Below, piece after piece: positions 29,738 through 39,066 of a stretch of 64,000 bases of DNA; position 1 is the first letter of the stretch, and each line of letters starts with the position of its first letter. The stretch is from assembly GCF_001548235.1 (NCBI RefSeq), contig NZ_AP014938.1, positions 310,001 to 374,000 of the forward strand, written 5' to 3'. This stretch comes from Rothia mucilaginosa. Its GTDB lineage: Bacteria > Actinomycetota > Actinomycetes > Actinomycetales > Micrococcaceae. Made by a program: the position numbers and the translations under genes. The notes under the pieces were generated by a model that was not told the origin of the DNA, searched no databases, and saw nothing but the letters and a program-made list of their open reading frames with translations.

Positions 29738-32308
29738 TTAGACACGCGGTTCCGCACCCAGCTGCTCAACAGCCGCAGCCACAGCAGCCTCACGAGCAGC
29801 CGACGCCTCATCAGCAGTCAGCGTACGATCCGGCGCGCGGAAACGCAGAGCAAACGCCAAAGACTTCTTCGACTCATCAATACCGACACCGCGGTAATCG
29901 TCAAAGACGCGGATATCCTCCAGTAGCTCACCAGCGCCCTCACGCAGAACACGCTCCACCTCAGAAGCAGGCAGATCGCGGTCCACCAGAAGCGCTACGT
30001 CCTGAGTAGCAGCCGGGAAAGTCAGCACCGGAGTAGCCTGACGCGCCTCAACACGAGCCGCAAACAGCGCCGAGAAATCCAGCTCGAACGCACAGGTACG
30101 CTCAGGCAGGTTCAGCTCCTGCAGAAGCTTCGGGTGCAGCTCACCAGCAAAACCAACACGCTCACCGGCAGCATTCAGAACCTCAGCCACACGGCCCGGG
30201 TGGAACGCAGTATGCACACCGTTACGCATCTGAATCTCAGCCGAAACAGCGCCAGCAACCAGACGCACAGCATCCAGAGCGTCACGCCAATCGTAAGCGC
30301 GCGGAGCAGCACCGGGCATCACCTCATGCTCAGTACCGGCAAACAGGCCAGCAATGAAAGTAGGCTGATGCGGAATACCGGCATTCAAATCAGCCAGTAC
30401 CTCATCCGAAGGACGAGCACCCAGCGGCGGAATAGACTCCGAACCCAGCTGCTCACCCGGAATGAACACGTGACCCGCCTCAAAAATAGCCAGGTTCTTG
30501 AAACCGCGAGACAGGTTACGTTTCAGATCCTCAACCAGGCCTGGCAGCAGCGAGCGGCGCATCCAGCCCTCAGCCGAAGAAATCGGGTTCTCCAGGCGAA
30601 TCGAAGGAACCTCAGTCACCGGGTTCTCAGGGGTGCTCACCCACGGAGCCGACCACAGGTTGTTCGCATCAGCCGACACGAAGGGGTACGCGAAAACCTC
30701 AGTCAGACCCGCAGCCGCCAGCGCGTTCAGCGCACGACGCTTACCCGCCTGCTCCGGAGTGTAACCGCGACCGGCAGGAGCCACCGGCAGAGTCGAGGGG
30801 ATGTTCTCGTAGCCGTCAATACGTGCGATCTCCTCAGTCAGATCCTCCTTCGCACGCAGATCAGTACGCCACGACGGGACAGTCACCGCGTAACCAGACT
30901 CGGTACGCTCCACCGTACAACCGATCTCACGCAGGCAGGACTCGATCTGCTCCGGCGAGTAATCCACGCCAATACGACCGGCGGTGTAATCAGCGGGCAG
31001 ATCAATCACGACCGGCTCATAGCCGAGAGACACATCGGTAACGCCCGGCTCAGCCTGAGCGCCAGCCAGCTCAACCAGCAGCTCAACCGCACGCTGAGCA
31101 GCCGCAGCCTGAATCTGCGGATCCACGCCACGCTCAAAACGCTTCGAGGACTCAGAAATCAGCTTGTGACGGCGAGCAGTACGAGCCACCGACACCTCAT
31201 CAAAACGAGCAGACTCCACCAGAATGCGGGTGGTCGAATCAGTCACCTCAGTCGAGGCGCCGCCCATCACACCGGCAAGACCAATTACGCCGGAATCATC
31301 AGCAATGACAATATCCTCGGGGTGCAGGGTACGCTCAACACCGTCCAGGGTCACCAGCTTCTCACCGGCAACGGCGCGACGCACCACAATCTCACCCTGA
31401 ACCTTGTCAGCATCGTAGAAGTGCAGAGGCTGACCGGTCTCCAACATCACGTAGTTCGAAATATCCACCGGCAGCGACAGCGAGCGCACACCCGCCAGAC
31501 GCAGACGCGAAGACATCCAGGTCGGAACCGGCGCATCCGCCTTAACACCCGACACCTCACGCATCACAAAGCGAGTGCATGCGGGGTTACCGTGAATCGG
31601 GGCGTCATCACGCAGAGAAACCGGGTGACCGGACTCGTTCGCCTCCGGGGCGCGCTCGCCGTACGCCAGCACAAAATCCTCGAAGGAAGAACCGGTAGCG
31701 TGGCACCACTCGCGAGCAATACCGCGCAGAGAGAACGCGTAACCGCGGTCCGGGGTCACGTTCACCTCAGCAGCCTGATCGTACAGGCCCAGTAGTTCCA
31801 TTGCGTCGGTGCCAACCTCCGGGTCCAGGCCCAGAGTCGAAAGCACCAGAATGCCGCCGTGATCATCGCCAATACCCAGCTCACGAGTCGAAGCAATCAT
31901 GCCAGCCGACTTGTGGCCGTAGGTCTTACGGGCGGTAATCGCGAAACCACCGGGCAGAACAGCGCCGGGCAGGGTCACAACAACCTTGTCGCCGGGCTTG
32001 AAATTGTGGGCACCACAAATAATGCCCTGAACGCCGGAAGGCTCAATGCCCTTACCGGTCAGAGTCTGCTCCTGACCCTCCGGAACCACACGCACCTGGC
32101 ACCAGTTCACGGTCTTGCCGTTCGAGTGGGTCTCAGGCTCCATAGAGAGCACCTGACCAACCACAATCGGGCCGGACAGCTCATCAGAGGGGCGGTGAAC
32201 GTCTTCTTCTTCCAGGCCAACCTTCACCAGGGTTGCCATCAAATCTTCAGCCGAAGCATCCTCAGCTACAGGCACAAACTCGCGCAGCCATGACAGGGGT
32301 ACACGCAT
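29738..32308 (-). CDS. pheT: Phenylalanyl-tRNA synthetase beta subunit
   Basis: Large subunit of the heterotetrameric PheRS. In order: an N-terminal B1 segment (MRVPLSWLREFVPV); an OB-fold tRNA-binding domain (IVVGQVLSME and following); the B3/B4 editing region; the B5 region; a catalytic-like core; and the C-terminal ferredoxin-like anticodon-binding domain (PVLTFPAATQDVALLVDRDL). At 856 aa it has full length. Only 3 bp separate it from pheS. Confidence 0.96.
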   Translation of the reverse strand: MRVPLSWLREFVPVAEDASAEDLMATLVKVGLEEEDVHRPSDELSGPIVVGQVLSMEPETHSNGKTVNWCQVRVVPEGQEQTLTGKGIEPSGVQGIICGAHNFKPGDKVVVTLPGAVLPGGFAITARKTYGHKSAGMIASTRELGIGDDHGGILVLSTLGLDPEVGTDAMELLGLYDQAAEVNVTPDRGYAFSLRGIAREWCHATGSSFEDFVLAYGERAPEANESGHPVSLRDDAPIHGNPACTRFVMREVSGVKADAPVPTWMSSRLRLAGVRSLSLPVDISNYVMLETGQPLHFYDADKVQGEIVVRRAVAGEKLVTLDGVERTLHPEDIVIADDSGVIGLAGVMGGASTEVTDSTTRILVESARFDEVSVARTARRHKLISESSKRFERGVDPQIQAAAAQRAVELLVELAGAQAEPGVTDVSLGYEPVVIDLPADYTAGRIGVDYSPEQIESCLREIGCTVERTESGYAVTVPSWRTDLRAKEDLTEEIARIDGYENIPSTLPVAPAGRGYTPEQAGKRRALNALAAAGLTEVFAYPFVSADANNLWSAPWVSTPENPVTEVPSIRLENPISSAEGWMRRSLLPGLVEDLKRNLSRGFKNLAIFEAGHVFIPGEQLGSESIPPLGARPSDEVLADLNAGIPHQPTFIAGLFAGTEHEVMPGAAPRAYDWRDALDAVRLVAGAVSAEIQMRNGVHTAFHPGRVAEVLNAAGERVGFAGELHPKLLQELNLPERTCAFELDFSALFAARVEARQATPVLTFPAATQDVALLVDRDLPASEVERVLREGAGELLEDIRVFDDYRGVGIDESKKSLAFALRFRAPDRTLTADEASAAREAAVAAAVEQLGAEPRV

Positions 32309-32311
32309 AAT

Positions 32312-33439
32312 TTAGATCTCCATCCCGAACTGCTCAGAGAAACGGATGTCGCCTTCAACCATGTCATGCATGTCGGCGACGTTGTTACGGAACATGAGGG
32401 TACGTTCAATACCCATACCGAAAGCGAAGCCCGAGTACTCCTCAGGATCAATACCCGCAGCACGCAGAACATTCGGGTTCACCATGCCGCAGCCGCCCCA
32501 CTCAATCCACTGCGGGCCGCCCTTAGCGTTCGGGTGCCACAAATCCAGCTCAGCGGAAGGCTCAGTGAACGGGAAGAAGTTCGGACGCAGGCGAATCTTA
32601 GCGTCCTCACCGAACATGGCGCGTGCCATGTACTCCAGGGTGCCCTTCAGATCAGCCATCGTCAGGCCCTTATCCACGGCAAGGCCCTCAATCTGGTGGA
32701 AGACCGGGGTGTGGGTCGCGTCCAGCTCATCGGTGCGGTACACCTGGCCCGGGCACACAATGTACAGCGGCAAATCACGCGAAAGCAGCGAGCGCATCTG
32801 CACCGGCGAAGTGTGAGTGCGCAGCAGCAGGTGAGCGTTCTTCGGCTCAACATAGAAAGTGTCCTGCATTTCGCGTGCCGGGTGATCCGGCTTAATGTTC
32901 AGAGCGTCAAAGTTGTACCACTCAGACTCCAGCTCCGGGCCGTCAGCAACTTCCCAACCCATACCGACGAAAATGTCAGTCAGACGCTCCTGCATCAGAG
33001 CAATCGGGTGGCGACCGCCCAGGGAACGGCGAGGCGAAGCAGCAGAAACGTCCACAGCTTCCTCAGCCAGGATGCGAGCCTCACGCTCAGCCTCCAGCTC
33101 AGCGGTACGAGCCTCAATAGCCTCAGTCAGGGCGGCACGAGCCTGACCCATCAGCTTACCCACCGGGCCCTTGTGCTGGTTCTGAAGATCACGCATCTGA
33201 CGGTTAGCGATGCTCATGATGCCCTTCTCACCGAAGAAGCTCAGGCGCACCTCCTTGAGGCTGTCAAAGTCCTTAGCCTTCTCGCGAATCTCCTGCTTGG
33301 CACGCTCACGCTCAGCCTCAAAAGCCTCACGGATAGCGTCCAAACCGTTCTCGGGGTTCTCCTCCAGAACCTGCGCAATGCGGGCGAGAACCTGAGCCGG
33401 GCCGTTAAGACCCTCGTGTTCCTGCACGGAATCGGTCAT
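32312..33439 (-). CDS. pheS: Phenylalanyl-tRNA synthetase alpha subunit
   Basis: Catalytic subunit of PheRS, a class-II synthetase. An N-terminal coiled coil (about 25-110) precedes motif 2 (LLRTHTSPVQMR) and motif 3 (GFAFGMGIERTLMFR). The ATG at 33439 has AGAAGAG upstream. An in-frame ATG at 33457 is possible but has a poorer site. The 216 bp upstream show no T-box and no Phe-rich leader peptide that I could find. Confidence 0.95.
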   Translation of the reverse strand: MTDSVQEHEGLNGPAQVLARIAQVLEENPENGLDAIREAFEAERERAKQEIREKAKDFDSLKEVRLSFFGEKGIMSIANRQMRDLQNQHKGPVGKLMGQARAALTEAIEARTAELEAEREARILAEEAVDVSAASPRRSLGGRHPIALMQERLTDIFVGMGWEVADGPELESEWYNFDALNIKPDHPAREMQDTFYVEPKNAHLLLRTHTSPVQMRSLLSRDLPLYIVCPGQVYRTDELDATHTPVFHQIEGLAVDKGLTMADLKGTLEYMARAMFGEDAKIRLRPNFFPFTEPSAELDLWHPNAKGGPQWIEWGGCGMVNPNVLRAAGIDPEEYSGFAFGMGIERTLMFRNNVADMHDMVEGDIRFSEQFGMEI

Positions 33440-33603
33440 TGTCACTCTTCTCTGCATACCACCGGCACTATGCCGGCTGGCTCGTAATACACCTTAGGCA
33501 GCACCGTCTGCTCTCCCCGGCTGCCCGCACAGGGTGCGGAACAGGGGTAAGCGACGGGCGCATATCCTATCCATTTTAGACCAGAGAAGGAAGCGTAAAC
33601 AGC

Positions 33604-33634
33604 AGAACGCCCGGATAGTCCATCCGGGCGTTCT
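33604..33634. terminator. Strong hairpin between the small membrane protein gene and pheS
   Basis: Perfect 13-bp arms AGAACGCCCGGAT and ATCCGGGCGTTCT with a 5-nt loop, 40 bp after the stop at 33674. The U-tract is weak on both strands. Confidence 0.65.
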
Positions 33635-33673
33635 AGAGTATATCTTTTCAACAACAGGGTTGAAGGGGCGCCT

Positions 33674-34195
33674 CTACTTCAGAGCCTGCTTCACAGCCGG
33701 GTCGAAAGAAGCACGAATCCACAGCACGTTCGCAATGAACCATGCCGCGTACAGGGGCACAAAACCGTAGCGCTGAGCGTCAATGACATTACCAATCAGA
33801 GACAGAATCGCCACGAACGCACCCAGAATTGCAAAAATCAGACCAACGGTCAGACCCAGACGCTTGCCCTTCTGAATCGTGAAGTACACCCAGGTATACA
33901 CGACAGCCGACACAATCAGCAGGCCGATACCGCCTGCAATACCGACCTCCGGCAGACCCTGCAACGGGGACAGGTTACCCGGCGCAAATGAGGAAATAAC
34001 ACCGTGGATCAAGCAGAGCAGCGCGGAGACAATCATAATCTCCTGCAGACGCAGAATCTTCGGGTGCTTGGTCGGCGAATGGAACAGAATCCCGCGCGAA
34101 TCAGCGCCGCCTTCCTGAATATAAATAGCTTGAGTGTCCGAGGGAACCGCGTCGGAGCGGTAGGTACCCGGATCAAACGGGGGTTGAGCAGTCAT
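33674..34195 (-). CDS. Four-helix membrane protein of unknown function
   Basis: About 173 residues with a polar N-terminus and four predicted membrane helices: IMIVSALLCLIHGVIS, VGIAGGIGLLIVSAVVYTWV, LGLTVGLIFAILGAFVAILS, and a final one around VPLYAAWFIANVLWI. No catalytic motif is seen. The second ATG at 34195 is preferred because GGGAG is six bases upstream; the ATG immediately before it has a spacing of only three. The upstream extension to 34306 lacks any site. It stands alone between pheS and the efe operon. Confidence 0.6.
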   Translation of the reverse strand: MTAQPPFDPGTYRSDAVPSDTQAIYIQEGGADSRGILFHSPTKHPKILRLQEIMIVSALLCLIHGVISSFAPGNLSPLQGLPEVGIAGGIGLLIVSAVVYTWVYFTIQKGKRLGLTVGLIFAILGAFVAILSLIGNVIDAQRYGFVPLYAAWFIANVLWIRASFDPAVKQALK

Positions 34196-34379
34196 CATTG
34201 TCTCCCAATACGTATGTGATTTCTCCCTCAATACTACCCGCCTACCGGTTGGTTTCCAAAGTATGCACCCGTGTCGAACCCATATGTGACAAAGTCCCCT
34301 CCCCAATCAAAACCCACCAAGAGACAACCCAAACACCCCGCCGCTAGCAAAGCAGCCACCGCACGAGCCTTAACGGAAG

Positions 34380-34408
34380 AAAGCAGGAGGCAAAACACCT
34401 CCTGCTTT
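34380..34408 (-). terminator. Terminator of efeUOB
   Basis: AAGCAGGAGG and CCTCCTGCTT arms with a 7-nt loop, 30 bp after the efeB stop. The tail is TTTCTTCC on the minus strand. Confidence 0.75.
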
Positions 34409-34436
34409 CACCGTGCACAATGCACAAGCCAGCACG

Positions 34437-35759
34437 CTAGCTGAAAAGACCCGAGCAGATGTAGTCGTTCTCATCCTTCACACCCGGCGGCACCGCGAAC
34501 AGCGCACTACCGGTATGACGCAGATACTCACTCAAAGCATCCGAAGAAGTCATCGTGCTCAGCATCGGAATAAAATGCGTGCGCGGATCGCACACATACG
34601 CGATGAAGAACAAGCCAGCGTCCAGACGGCCCAGCTCATCAGCGCCATCCGTGTAGTTGTAGCCGCGGCGTAGAATCTGCACACCATCATTCTGATCCGG
34701 GTGCATCAGACGCATATGCGAATCTGCCGGAATCAGAGGACCCGAGCGGCCCTTCTCCGAAAAATTAGGAGCCGTGAACTCATCGCCACCAGACAGCGGC
34801 GCGCCAGTGACCTTAGTGCGGCCCACAATCTCCTCCTGCTCACGCAGACGGGTGCGGTCCCACGTCTCAATATTCATGCGGATACGACGAGCAGCCAGAT
34901 AGCTACCGCCCTCCATCCACGCCGGGTTATTCGCCGAATTCTCGGACGAAGTCCACACATGCTTCTTCAGCAGATTCGGGCTCTCCACCTTCAGGTTGTT
35001 CGTACCGTCCTTGAAACCGAACAGGTTACGAGCCGTCACCTGGCTCGTCGACGTCGAAGAAGTACGACCGAAGCCCTGCTGATTCCACGCCACCACGGCA
35101 CGGCCACCAGCAATACGAATCAGGTTACGAATCGCGTGGAACGCCACCTGCGGGTCATCCGCACACGCCTGAATGCAAATATCGCCGTTGCTACGCTTAT
35201 CTTCCAGCGCATCACCGGTCATATGAGGGATGCGGACCAGCGCCTCCGGGAGCTTAGAGGCAAAGCCGAAGCGATCCTTGCCCTCATCATCAACGAAGAA
35301 GCTACGACCCAGACCAAAGGTGAGAGTCAGGTTCGCGGCAGACAGGTCCATCGCCTCGCCGGTGTCCTTAGGAGGCGCCTCATAGGAGCGGTCCTCGCCC
35401 ACCAGCTCGCCCGCCTGCAACTTCGCAGCAGCGGCACTCCACTCCTTGAACAGGGACTGGATTTCGTCACGGTCGGTAGTCTTTAGGTTCAGCGCCGCAA
35501 AATACATGCGGTCCTGCACCTCAGTCGAGATGCCGCTCTGATGCTCACCGTAGAAAGAATGGGAATCCTTCACCGCAGTCGAGGAAGCACTCGCAGAAGT
35601 CTGCGCGCTGGAGTTGGAGGAGCAGCTGGCGAGCGCTCCGAGAGCACCCAGAGCACCGGCACCAGCCAGTGCGGCGCCGAGCGCACCGCGACGGGAGGTA
35701 CCAGCAGGCTTAGCTTCGGTAGCTACTTCCGGGGTGTGGTGGTTGGGGTCGGTAGGCAT
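34437..35759 (-). CDS. efeB: Dye-decolorizing heme peroxidase EfeB
   Basis: Third member of the EfeUOB iron uptake system, a periplasmic or surface DyP peroxidase thought to help free iron from heme or oxidise ferrous iron. A twin-arginine signal is visible (Arg23-Arg24 in TSRRGALGAALAGAGALGAL), followed by a lipobox-like LASC at 43-46. The DyP motif occurs as FGFKDGTNN. The proximal heme His is in DSHMRLMHP. At 440 aa it fits the family. The order efeU-efeO-efeB on one strand supports the call. Confidence 0.93.
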   Translation of the reverse strand: MPTDPNHHTPEVATEAKPAGTSRRGALGAALAGAGALGALGALASCSSNSSAQTSASASSTAVKDSHSFYGEHQSGISTEVQDRMYFAALNLKTTDRDEIQSLFKEWSAAAAKLQAGELVGEDRSYEAPPKDTGEAMDLSAANLTLTFGLGRSFFVDDEGKDRFGFASKLPEALVRIPHMTGDALEDKRSNGDICIQACADDPQVAFHAIRNLIRIAGGRAVVAWNQQGFGRTSSTSTSQVTARNLFGFKDGTNNLKVESPNLLKKHVWTSSENSANNPAWMEGGSYLAARRIRMNIETWDRTRLREQEEIVGRTKVTGAPLSGGDEFTAPNFSEKGRSGPLIPADSHMRLMHPDQNDGVQILRRGYNYTDGADELGRLDAGLFFIAYVCDPRTHFIPMLSTMTSSDALSEYLRHTGSALFAVPPGVKDENDYICSGLFS

Positions 35760-35845
35760 GGGAAGGCCTTTCGTATGGTGTGTGAATGATGAAGAATGCA
35801 GCGGCTACTATGCGAGCAACACTGCATGAAAAATGCACCTGTGCC

Positions 35846-35873
35846 GGGCAGAGACACGAGGGCAGAGACACGA
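35846..35873. repeat. Perfect 14-bp tandem duplication
   Basis: GGGCAGAGACACGA occurs twice in direct succession in the efeO-efeB spacer. A CCGCGG inverted repeat lies nearby at about 35900-35922. Confidence 0.9.
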
Positions 35874-35943
35874 ATCAACCGTAGTCCCCACCCGGCATAC
35901 CCGCGGATATCACATACCGCGGCAGGTGAGAGTCGGCGGGATA

Positions 35944-37170
35944 CTACTTAGTACCCGCGCCGGTCACAACCTCAGTCATCTTCGAAACCGGCTCAGAGAG
36001 CGCCTCCACAGCATCGGAGAGCTCACGTACCTGCTCCTTGGTCAGCTCCTCGTAGGAAACGAAGCTATCGCCCTTCTTGTGCTGGTTCAGCAGCTTCTGC
36101 ACAGCGTCGAACTTCTTCGCGATGTCCTCAGCCAGCTTCGGGTCCTTCTGCTTCAGAATCGGCAGAACATCCTCATACGCCACGCGGGCACCATCAATAT
36201 TGCCCTGGAAGTCGGACAGGTCAGTGTGCGACCAGGTCTCTTCCTCACCGCTAATCTTGGTGTTGACCACCTCATCCAGCAGTTCCTTGGCACCGTTAGA
36301 AATCTGGAAAGCCTCAAGCTTGAACTCGGAGGAGTGAACCTCGTCGTAGAGCTTCTGGGTGTCAGCAACAAGCTTCTTCGCCAGCTCAGCGCGCTGTTCC
36401 TTGGTCAGCGGAGTGTACTCCTTACCGCCGTTCTTCTCAGCGGTGGGCTGCCACAGATCCTTCTCAATCTTGTGCCAGCCGGTCCACTCCTTGCCCTCTT
36501 CCACGTCTGCTTCACGTGCGTCCAGGGCGGGATCCAGATCGCCGAAGGACTCAGCCACCGGCTCAATGCGTTCGTAGTGCAGGCGTGCGGAGGAGTACAG
36601 TGCCTTCGCTTCTTCCACCTTGCCGGCGGTGTACAGCTCAGCGAACTGCTCAGTCTTAGTCTTCAGCGCCTCCACCTGGTCCTTGACGTAGGCGGTGTAC
36701 TGGGTGACAGCGGTATCACGCAGAGCCTGCTCATCAGCGGAGATAGTCCCCGCGTTCTCGTTCTTAGTCACGGTGAAATCACCGGTGATACCGTCACCAA
36801 CCATGCCGGGCTTGCAAGCAGTCTTGTAGCTGCCCTCGCTCAATTCCACGGTCAGGTCGCGGCTGAGGTTCGGACCAATGTTCTCCACCTCGGAGATAAT
36901 GCGCAGACCGTCAGAGCCAAGCACATAGAACTCGTTGACCTTAGTGCCCTCATTCTTGACCTTGAAAGTCACCTTTCCAGCCTTCGCAGTGGTCACCGAG
37001 AGCTTGCAGGCGGTATCGGATGCGGTCACATTAATGACGCCGTCGGAAGCCGCCGCGCCCGAAGCCGAGGACGAGGACGAAGACGAAGCTTGGGTGTTGG
37101 GGGTGCAGCCGGTCAGCGCGAGCGCACCAACCGACAGCAGTGCACCGGCGGAGGCGAGAGTCTTACGCAT
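35944..37170 (-). CDS. efeO: Iron uptake lipoprotein EfeO (cupredoxin plus M75 domains)
   Basis: Presents iron to the EfeU permease. A lipoprotein signal ends at the lipobox ALTGC (Cys22). A cupredoxin-like domain covers about residues 45-135. The M75-type helical domain follows with the metal-binding HxxE motif in LHYERIEPV. At 408 aa it is a full two-domain EfeO. A 148-bp spacer separates it from efeU; that spacer contains a DtxR-like palindrome, so efeO may also have its own iron-controlled promoter. Confidence 0.94.
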   Translation of the reverse strand: MRKTLASAGALLSVGALALTGCTPNTQASSSSSSSASGAAASDGVINVTASDTACKLSVTTAKAGKVTFKVKNEGTKVNEFYVLGSDGLRIISEVENIGPNLSRDLTVELSEGSYKTACKPGMVGDGITGDFTVTKNENAGTISADEQALRDTAVTQYTAYVKDQVEALKTKTEQFAELYTAGKVEEAKALYSSARLHYERIEPVAESFGDLDPALDAREADVEEGKEWTGWHKIEKDLWQPTAEKNGGKEYTPLTKEQRAELAKKLVADTQKLYDEVHSSEFKLEAFQISNGAKELLDEVVNTKISGEEETWSHTDLSDFQGNIDGARVAYEDVLPILKQKDPKLAEDIAKKFDAVQKLLNQHKKGDSFVSYEELTKEQVRELSDAVEALSEPVSKMTEVVTGAGTK

Positions 37171-37249
37171 TGGTTCTCCTTATGTATGGTCCCGTGAAGG
37201 GTGAATGTATGAGTAGGTAGGGTTCGCGACCAGTCATTGCCGCAAAAAT

Positions 37250-37268
37250 CTAGGGGTGCCTCCCCTAA
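37250..37268. promoter_or_regulatory. Candidate DtxR/IdeR iron box between efeU and efeO
   Basis: On the minus strand TTAGGGGAGGCACCCCTAG is a 19-bp near-palindrome. It agrees with the actinobacterial iron-box consensus at 13 of 19 positions, including both outer half-sites. It is immediately followed by a 13-bp tandem duplication (37268-37293). Confidence 0.4.
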
Positions 37269-37293
37269 CAAGGTGGAGGGACAAGGTGGAGGC
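37268..37293. repeat. 13-bp tandem duplication
   Basis: ACAAGGTGGAGGG followed directly by ACAAGGTGGAGGC in the efeU-efeO spacer. Confidence 0.85.
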
Positions 37294-37317
37294 TAGATCG
37301 GCTGAGGACGCCATCTT

Positions 37318-38187
37318 TTAGGCTGCGGCCTTTTCGGCCTCAGACTTCTTAGCCGATGCCTTCAGACCCGGGCGCTGCGCACGGATAAACAGCGGCATCA
37401 CGATGCCCACGTACAGAATCCAGGCGCCCGCCTCAAGCCAGGTGGTGGTCGAGGACAGGTTGAATACAGCCTTGAGTAGGGTGCCCACAAAACCGCTCGG
37501 ATCAATGTAACGGTAGGACTCGAACGCGATATTGTTCAGACCCGGCAGGATAGCCGCCTCCTGCAGGTCGTGAATACCGTACGAGAGCACGCCCGCCGCC
37601 ACAATGACCAGGAACGCGCCGGTAATCGTGAAGAAGCGGGAGAGGTTAATGCGCATCATGCCGCGCATCATGCCCCACGCCATCACAATGGCGATCGCGA
37701 TACCGACCAGCGCGCCGAGCATGGGGGTTGCATTAGCTTCCTGACCGGCGGTGCGGGTAGCCGACCAGATAAACAGGGTGGTTTCCAGGCCTTCACGGCC
37801 CACGGAAAGTGCCGCCAGCAGAACCACAGCCCAGGCGCTGGTCTGTGCTGCGTCTAGCTTGTCTTTGAGCTCAGCAGAGAGCATGCGGGCGTTTTCTGCC
37901 ATCCAGAAAATCATCCAGGTGACGAAGCCAACCGAAATGATGGACAAGGAGCCTCCGATGGCTTCCTGCGCTTCGAAGGTGAGGGTTTCAGGTCCGAAGG
38001 TCAGCAGAGCGCCAAAGCCGAGGGACAGCAGGACCGCCACACCGACGCCGGCCCACATGGGTGCCAGCAGGTGAGTGCGCTGCGTTTTGCGGATGTAGGC
38101 GAGCAGAATACCGACAACCAGTGCCGCTTCGAGGCCTTCACGCAGACCAATCAAAAAGTTTCCGAGGAAGGCTCCCCAAAAGTTCAT
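37318..38187 (-). CDS. efeU: FTR1-family iron permease EfeU
   Basis: Membrane permease of the EfeUOB system. Both REGLE iron-translocation motifs are present, at residues 16-20 and 131-135. About seven hydrophobic segments span the protein, and the tail is Lys/Ala-rich. At 289 aa the length is normal. It is the first gene of the operon. Two candidate iron boxes (38206-38224 and 38265-38283) lie in its upstream region. Confidence 0.95.
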   Translation of the reverse strand: MNFWGAFLGNFLIGLREGLEAALVVGILLAYIRKTQRTHLLAPMWAGVGVAVLLSLGFGALLTFGPETLTFEAQEAIGGSLSIISVGFVTWMIFWMAENARMLSAELKDKLDAAQTSAWAVVLLAALSVGREGLETTLFIWSATRTAGQEANATPMLGALVGIAIAIVMAWGMMRGMMRINLSRFFTITGAFLVIVAAGVLSYGIHDLQEAAILPGLNNIAFESYRYIDPSGFVGTLLKAVFNLSSTTTWLEAGAWILYVGIVMPLFIRAQRPGLKASAKKSEAEKAAA

Positions 38188-38205
38188 CTCAGTATCACCA
38201 ATTAA

Positions 38206-38224
38206 ATAGTTTTTTCTTACCTAA
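38206..38224. promoter_or_regulatory. Candidate DtxR/IdeR iron box, proximal to efeU
   Basis: On the minus strand the 19-mer begins TTAGGTAAG, an excellent left half-site. The right half is degenerate, giving 13 of 19 matches to the consensus. It ends about 19 bp before the efeU ATG. Confidence 0.45.
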
Positions 38225-38264
38225 TAAACATACGGTGATTGGCGCAGGATTTCATCCCGGATTT

Positions 38265-38283
38265 TGGGGCTACACATACCTAA
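38265..38283. promoter_or_regulatory. Second candidate iron box upstream of efeU
   Basis: On the minus strand TTAGGTATGTGTAGCCCCA matches the 19-bp consensus at 12 positions, with a full TTAGGT half-site. The 380-bp spacer (38188-38567) otherwise holds only the mutT terminator. Confidence 0.3.
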
Positions 38284-38417
38284 AATCGCCTATCTCTTTA
38301 CGGTGCATGTTCTTAGACACGACCTGTAGCCATAACTTTACGCGCTTTGAATAAACACCCCAATAAACACGCAAGTCAGAATCATATGGCGCATAAATCA
38401 CCCTCAAAATATGCATC

Positions 38418-38449
38418 AAGGCGGGACTCCCCACAGGGAATCCCGCCTT
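38418..38449 (-). terminator. Terminator of the MutT-DUF421-CDF group
   Basis: AAGGCGGGA and TCCCGCCTT arms extend inward through TCCC/GGGA. It lies about 120 bp after the stop at 38568. The minus-strand tail is T-rich but interrupted. Confidence 0.6.
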
Positions 38450-38567
38450 CAAAAAGTGTCAAAAAAGATAGAGAAAATTTATCCTGTTACCGCCGCGAAT
38501 TTGTCACACAACGGCGAATTAGCCTCGCACCGAACTAACACAGAGTCTTAGCGCTACAGCGTTAGGA

Positions 38568-39050
38568 TTACGCCTCGCCAACACCTGCATCCTGCAGCTG
38601 CTGAAGAAGAGCCACAACAATCGGCAAATCCGCCGGAATCCACGGCAAACCCAGCAAATCGTCATACGCCTGCGCGTCATCCTTAGACTTCGGTAACGGC
38701 ATCCACCGCAGAGCACTGTGGTCTTCCAACGTATCCGGAGTACCCGAAAGAATCTCAGCAAAGAACACACGCATCGCCAGACGCTCGCTCAGGCGCCAGC
38801 CCTGCGGGTACGCACCGGGCACCTCAGCGCCCAAACGCGCCTGCACGCCCAGCTCCTCCTTCAGCTCACGCACCAGCGCCTGCTCACAGCTCTCCCCCGG
38901 CTCGACCTTACCGCCCGGGAACTCCCACATGCCGGCAACAGTCTGCGGCTCAGAACGCTGAGCCACCAGCATACGGGTCGGAGCCTCCAAAGAATCAACC
39001 ACGGCGGCGCCAACCACCTGAACCTCAAACGAGGGCGACACTTCACTCAT
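38568..39050 (-). CDS. MutT-like NUDIX pyrophosphohydrolase
   Basis: Predicted nucleotide-pool sanitising enzyme. The signature [20 protein letters not shown] followed by ELGV is a complete NUDIX box, and the upstream segment MWEFPGGK is that of MutT/8-oxo-dGTPases. At 160 aa it is a single domain. It follows the DUF421 gene by 16 bp, so the two are probably co-transcribed. Which oxidised nucleotide it cleaves is not determinable here. Confidence 0.88.
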   Translation of the reverse strand: MSEVSPSFEVQVVGAAVVDSLEAPTRMLVAQRSEPQTVAGMWEFPGGKVEPGESCEQALVRELKEELGVQARLGAEVPGAYPQGWRLSERLAMRVFFAEILSGTPDTLEDHSALRWMPLPKSKDDAQAYDDLLGLPWIPADLPIVVALLQQLQDAGVGEA

Positions 39051-39066
39051 CTTTCTCTACCTTCTT

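Noticed and set aside
30134..31795. 553-codon open frame on the plus strand opposite pheT, with similar long frames opposite pyrG, tyrS and the helicase gene
   Set aside because: Antisense shadows created by codon bias of the real genes; repetitive Arg/His/Thr composition, no ribosome binding sites and no recognisable domains.
33440..33673. T-box or phenylalanine leader-peptide attenuator before pheS
   Set aside because: No T-box core sequence and no Phe-rich short frame; the strong hairpin there lies closer to the following gene's 3' end.
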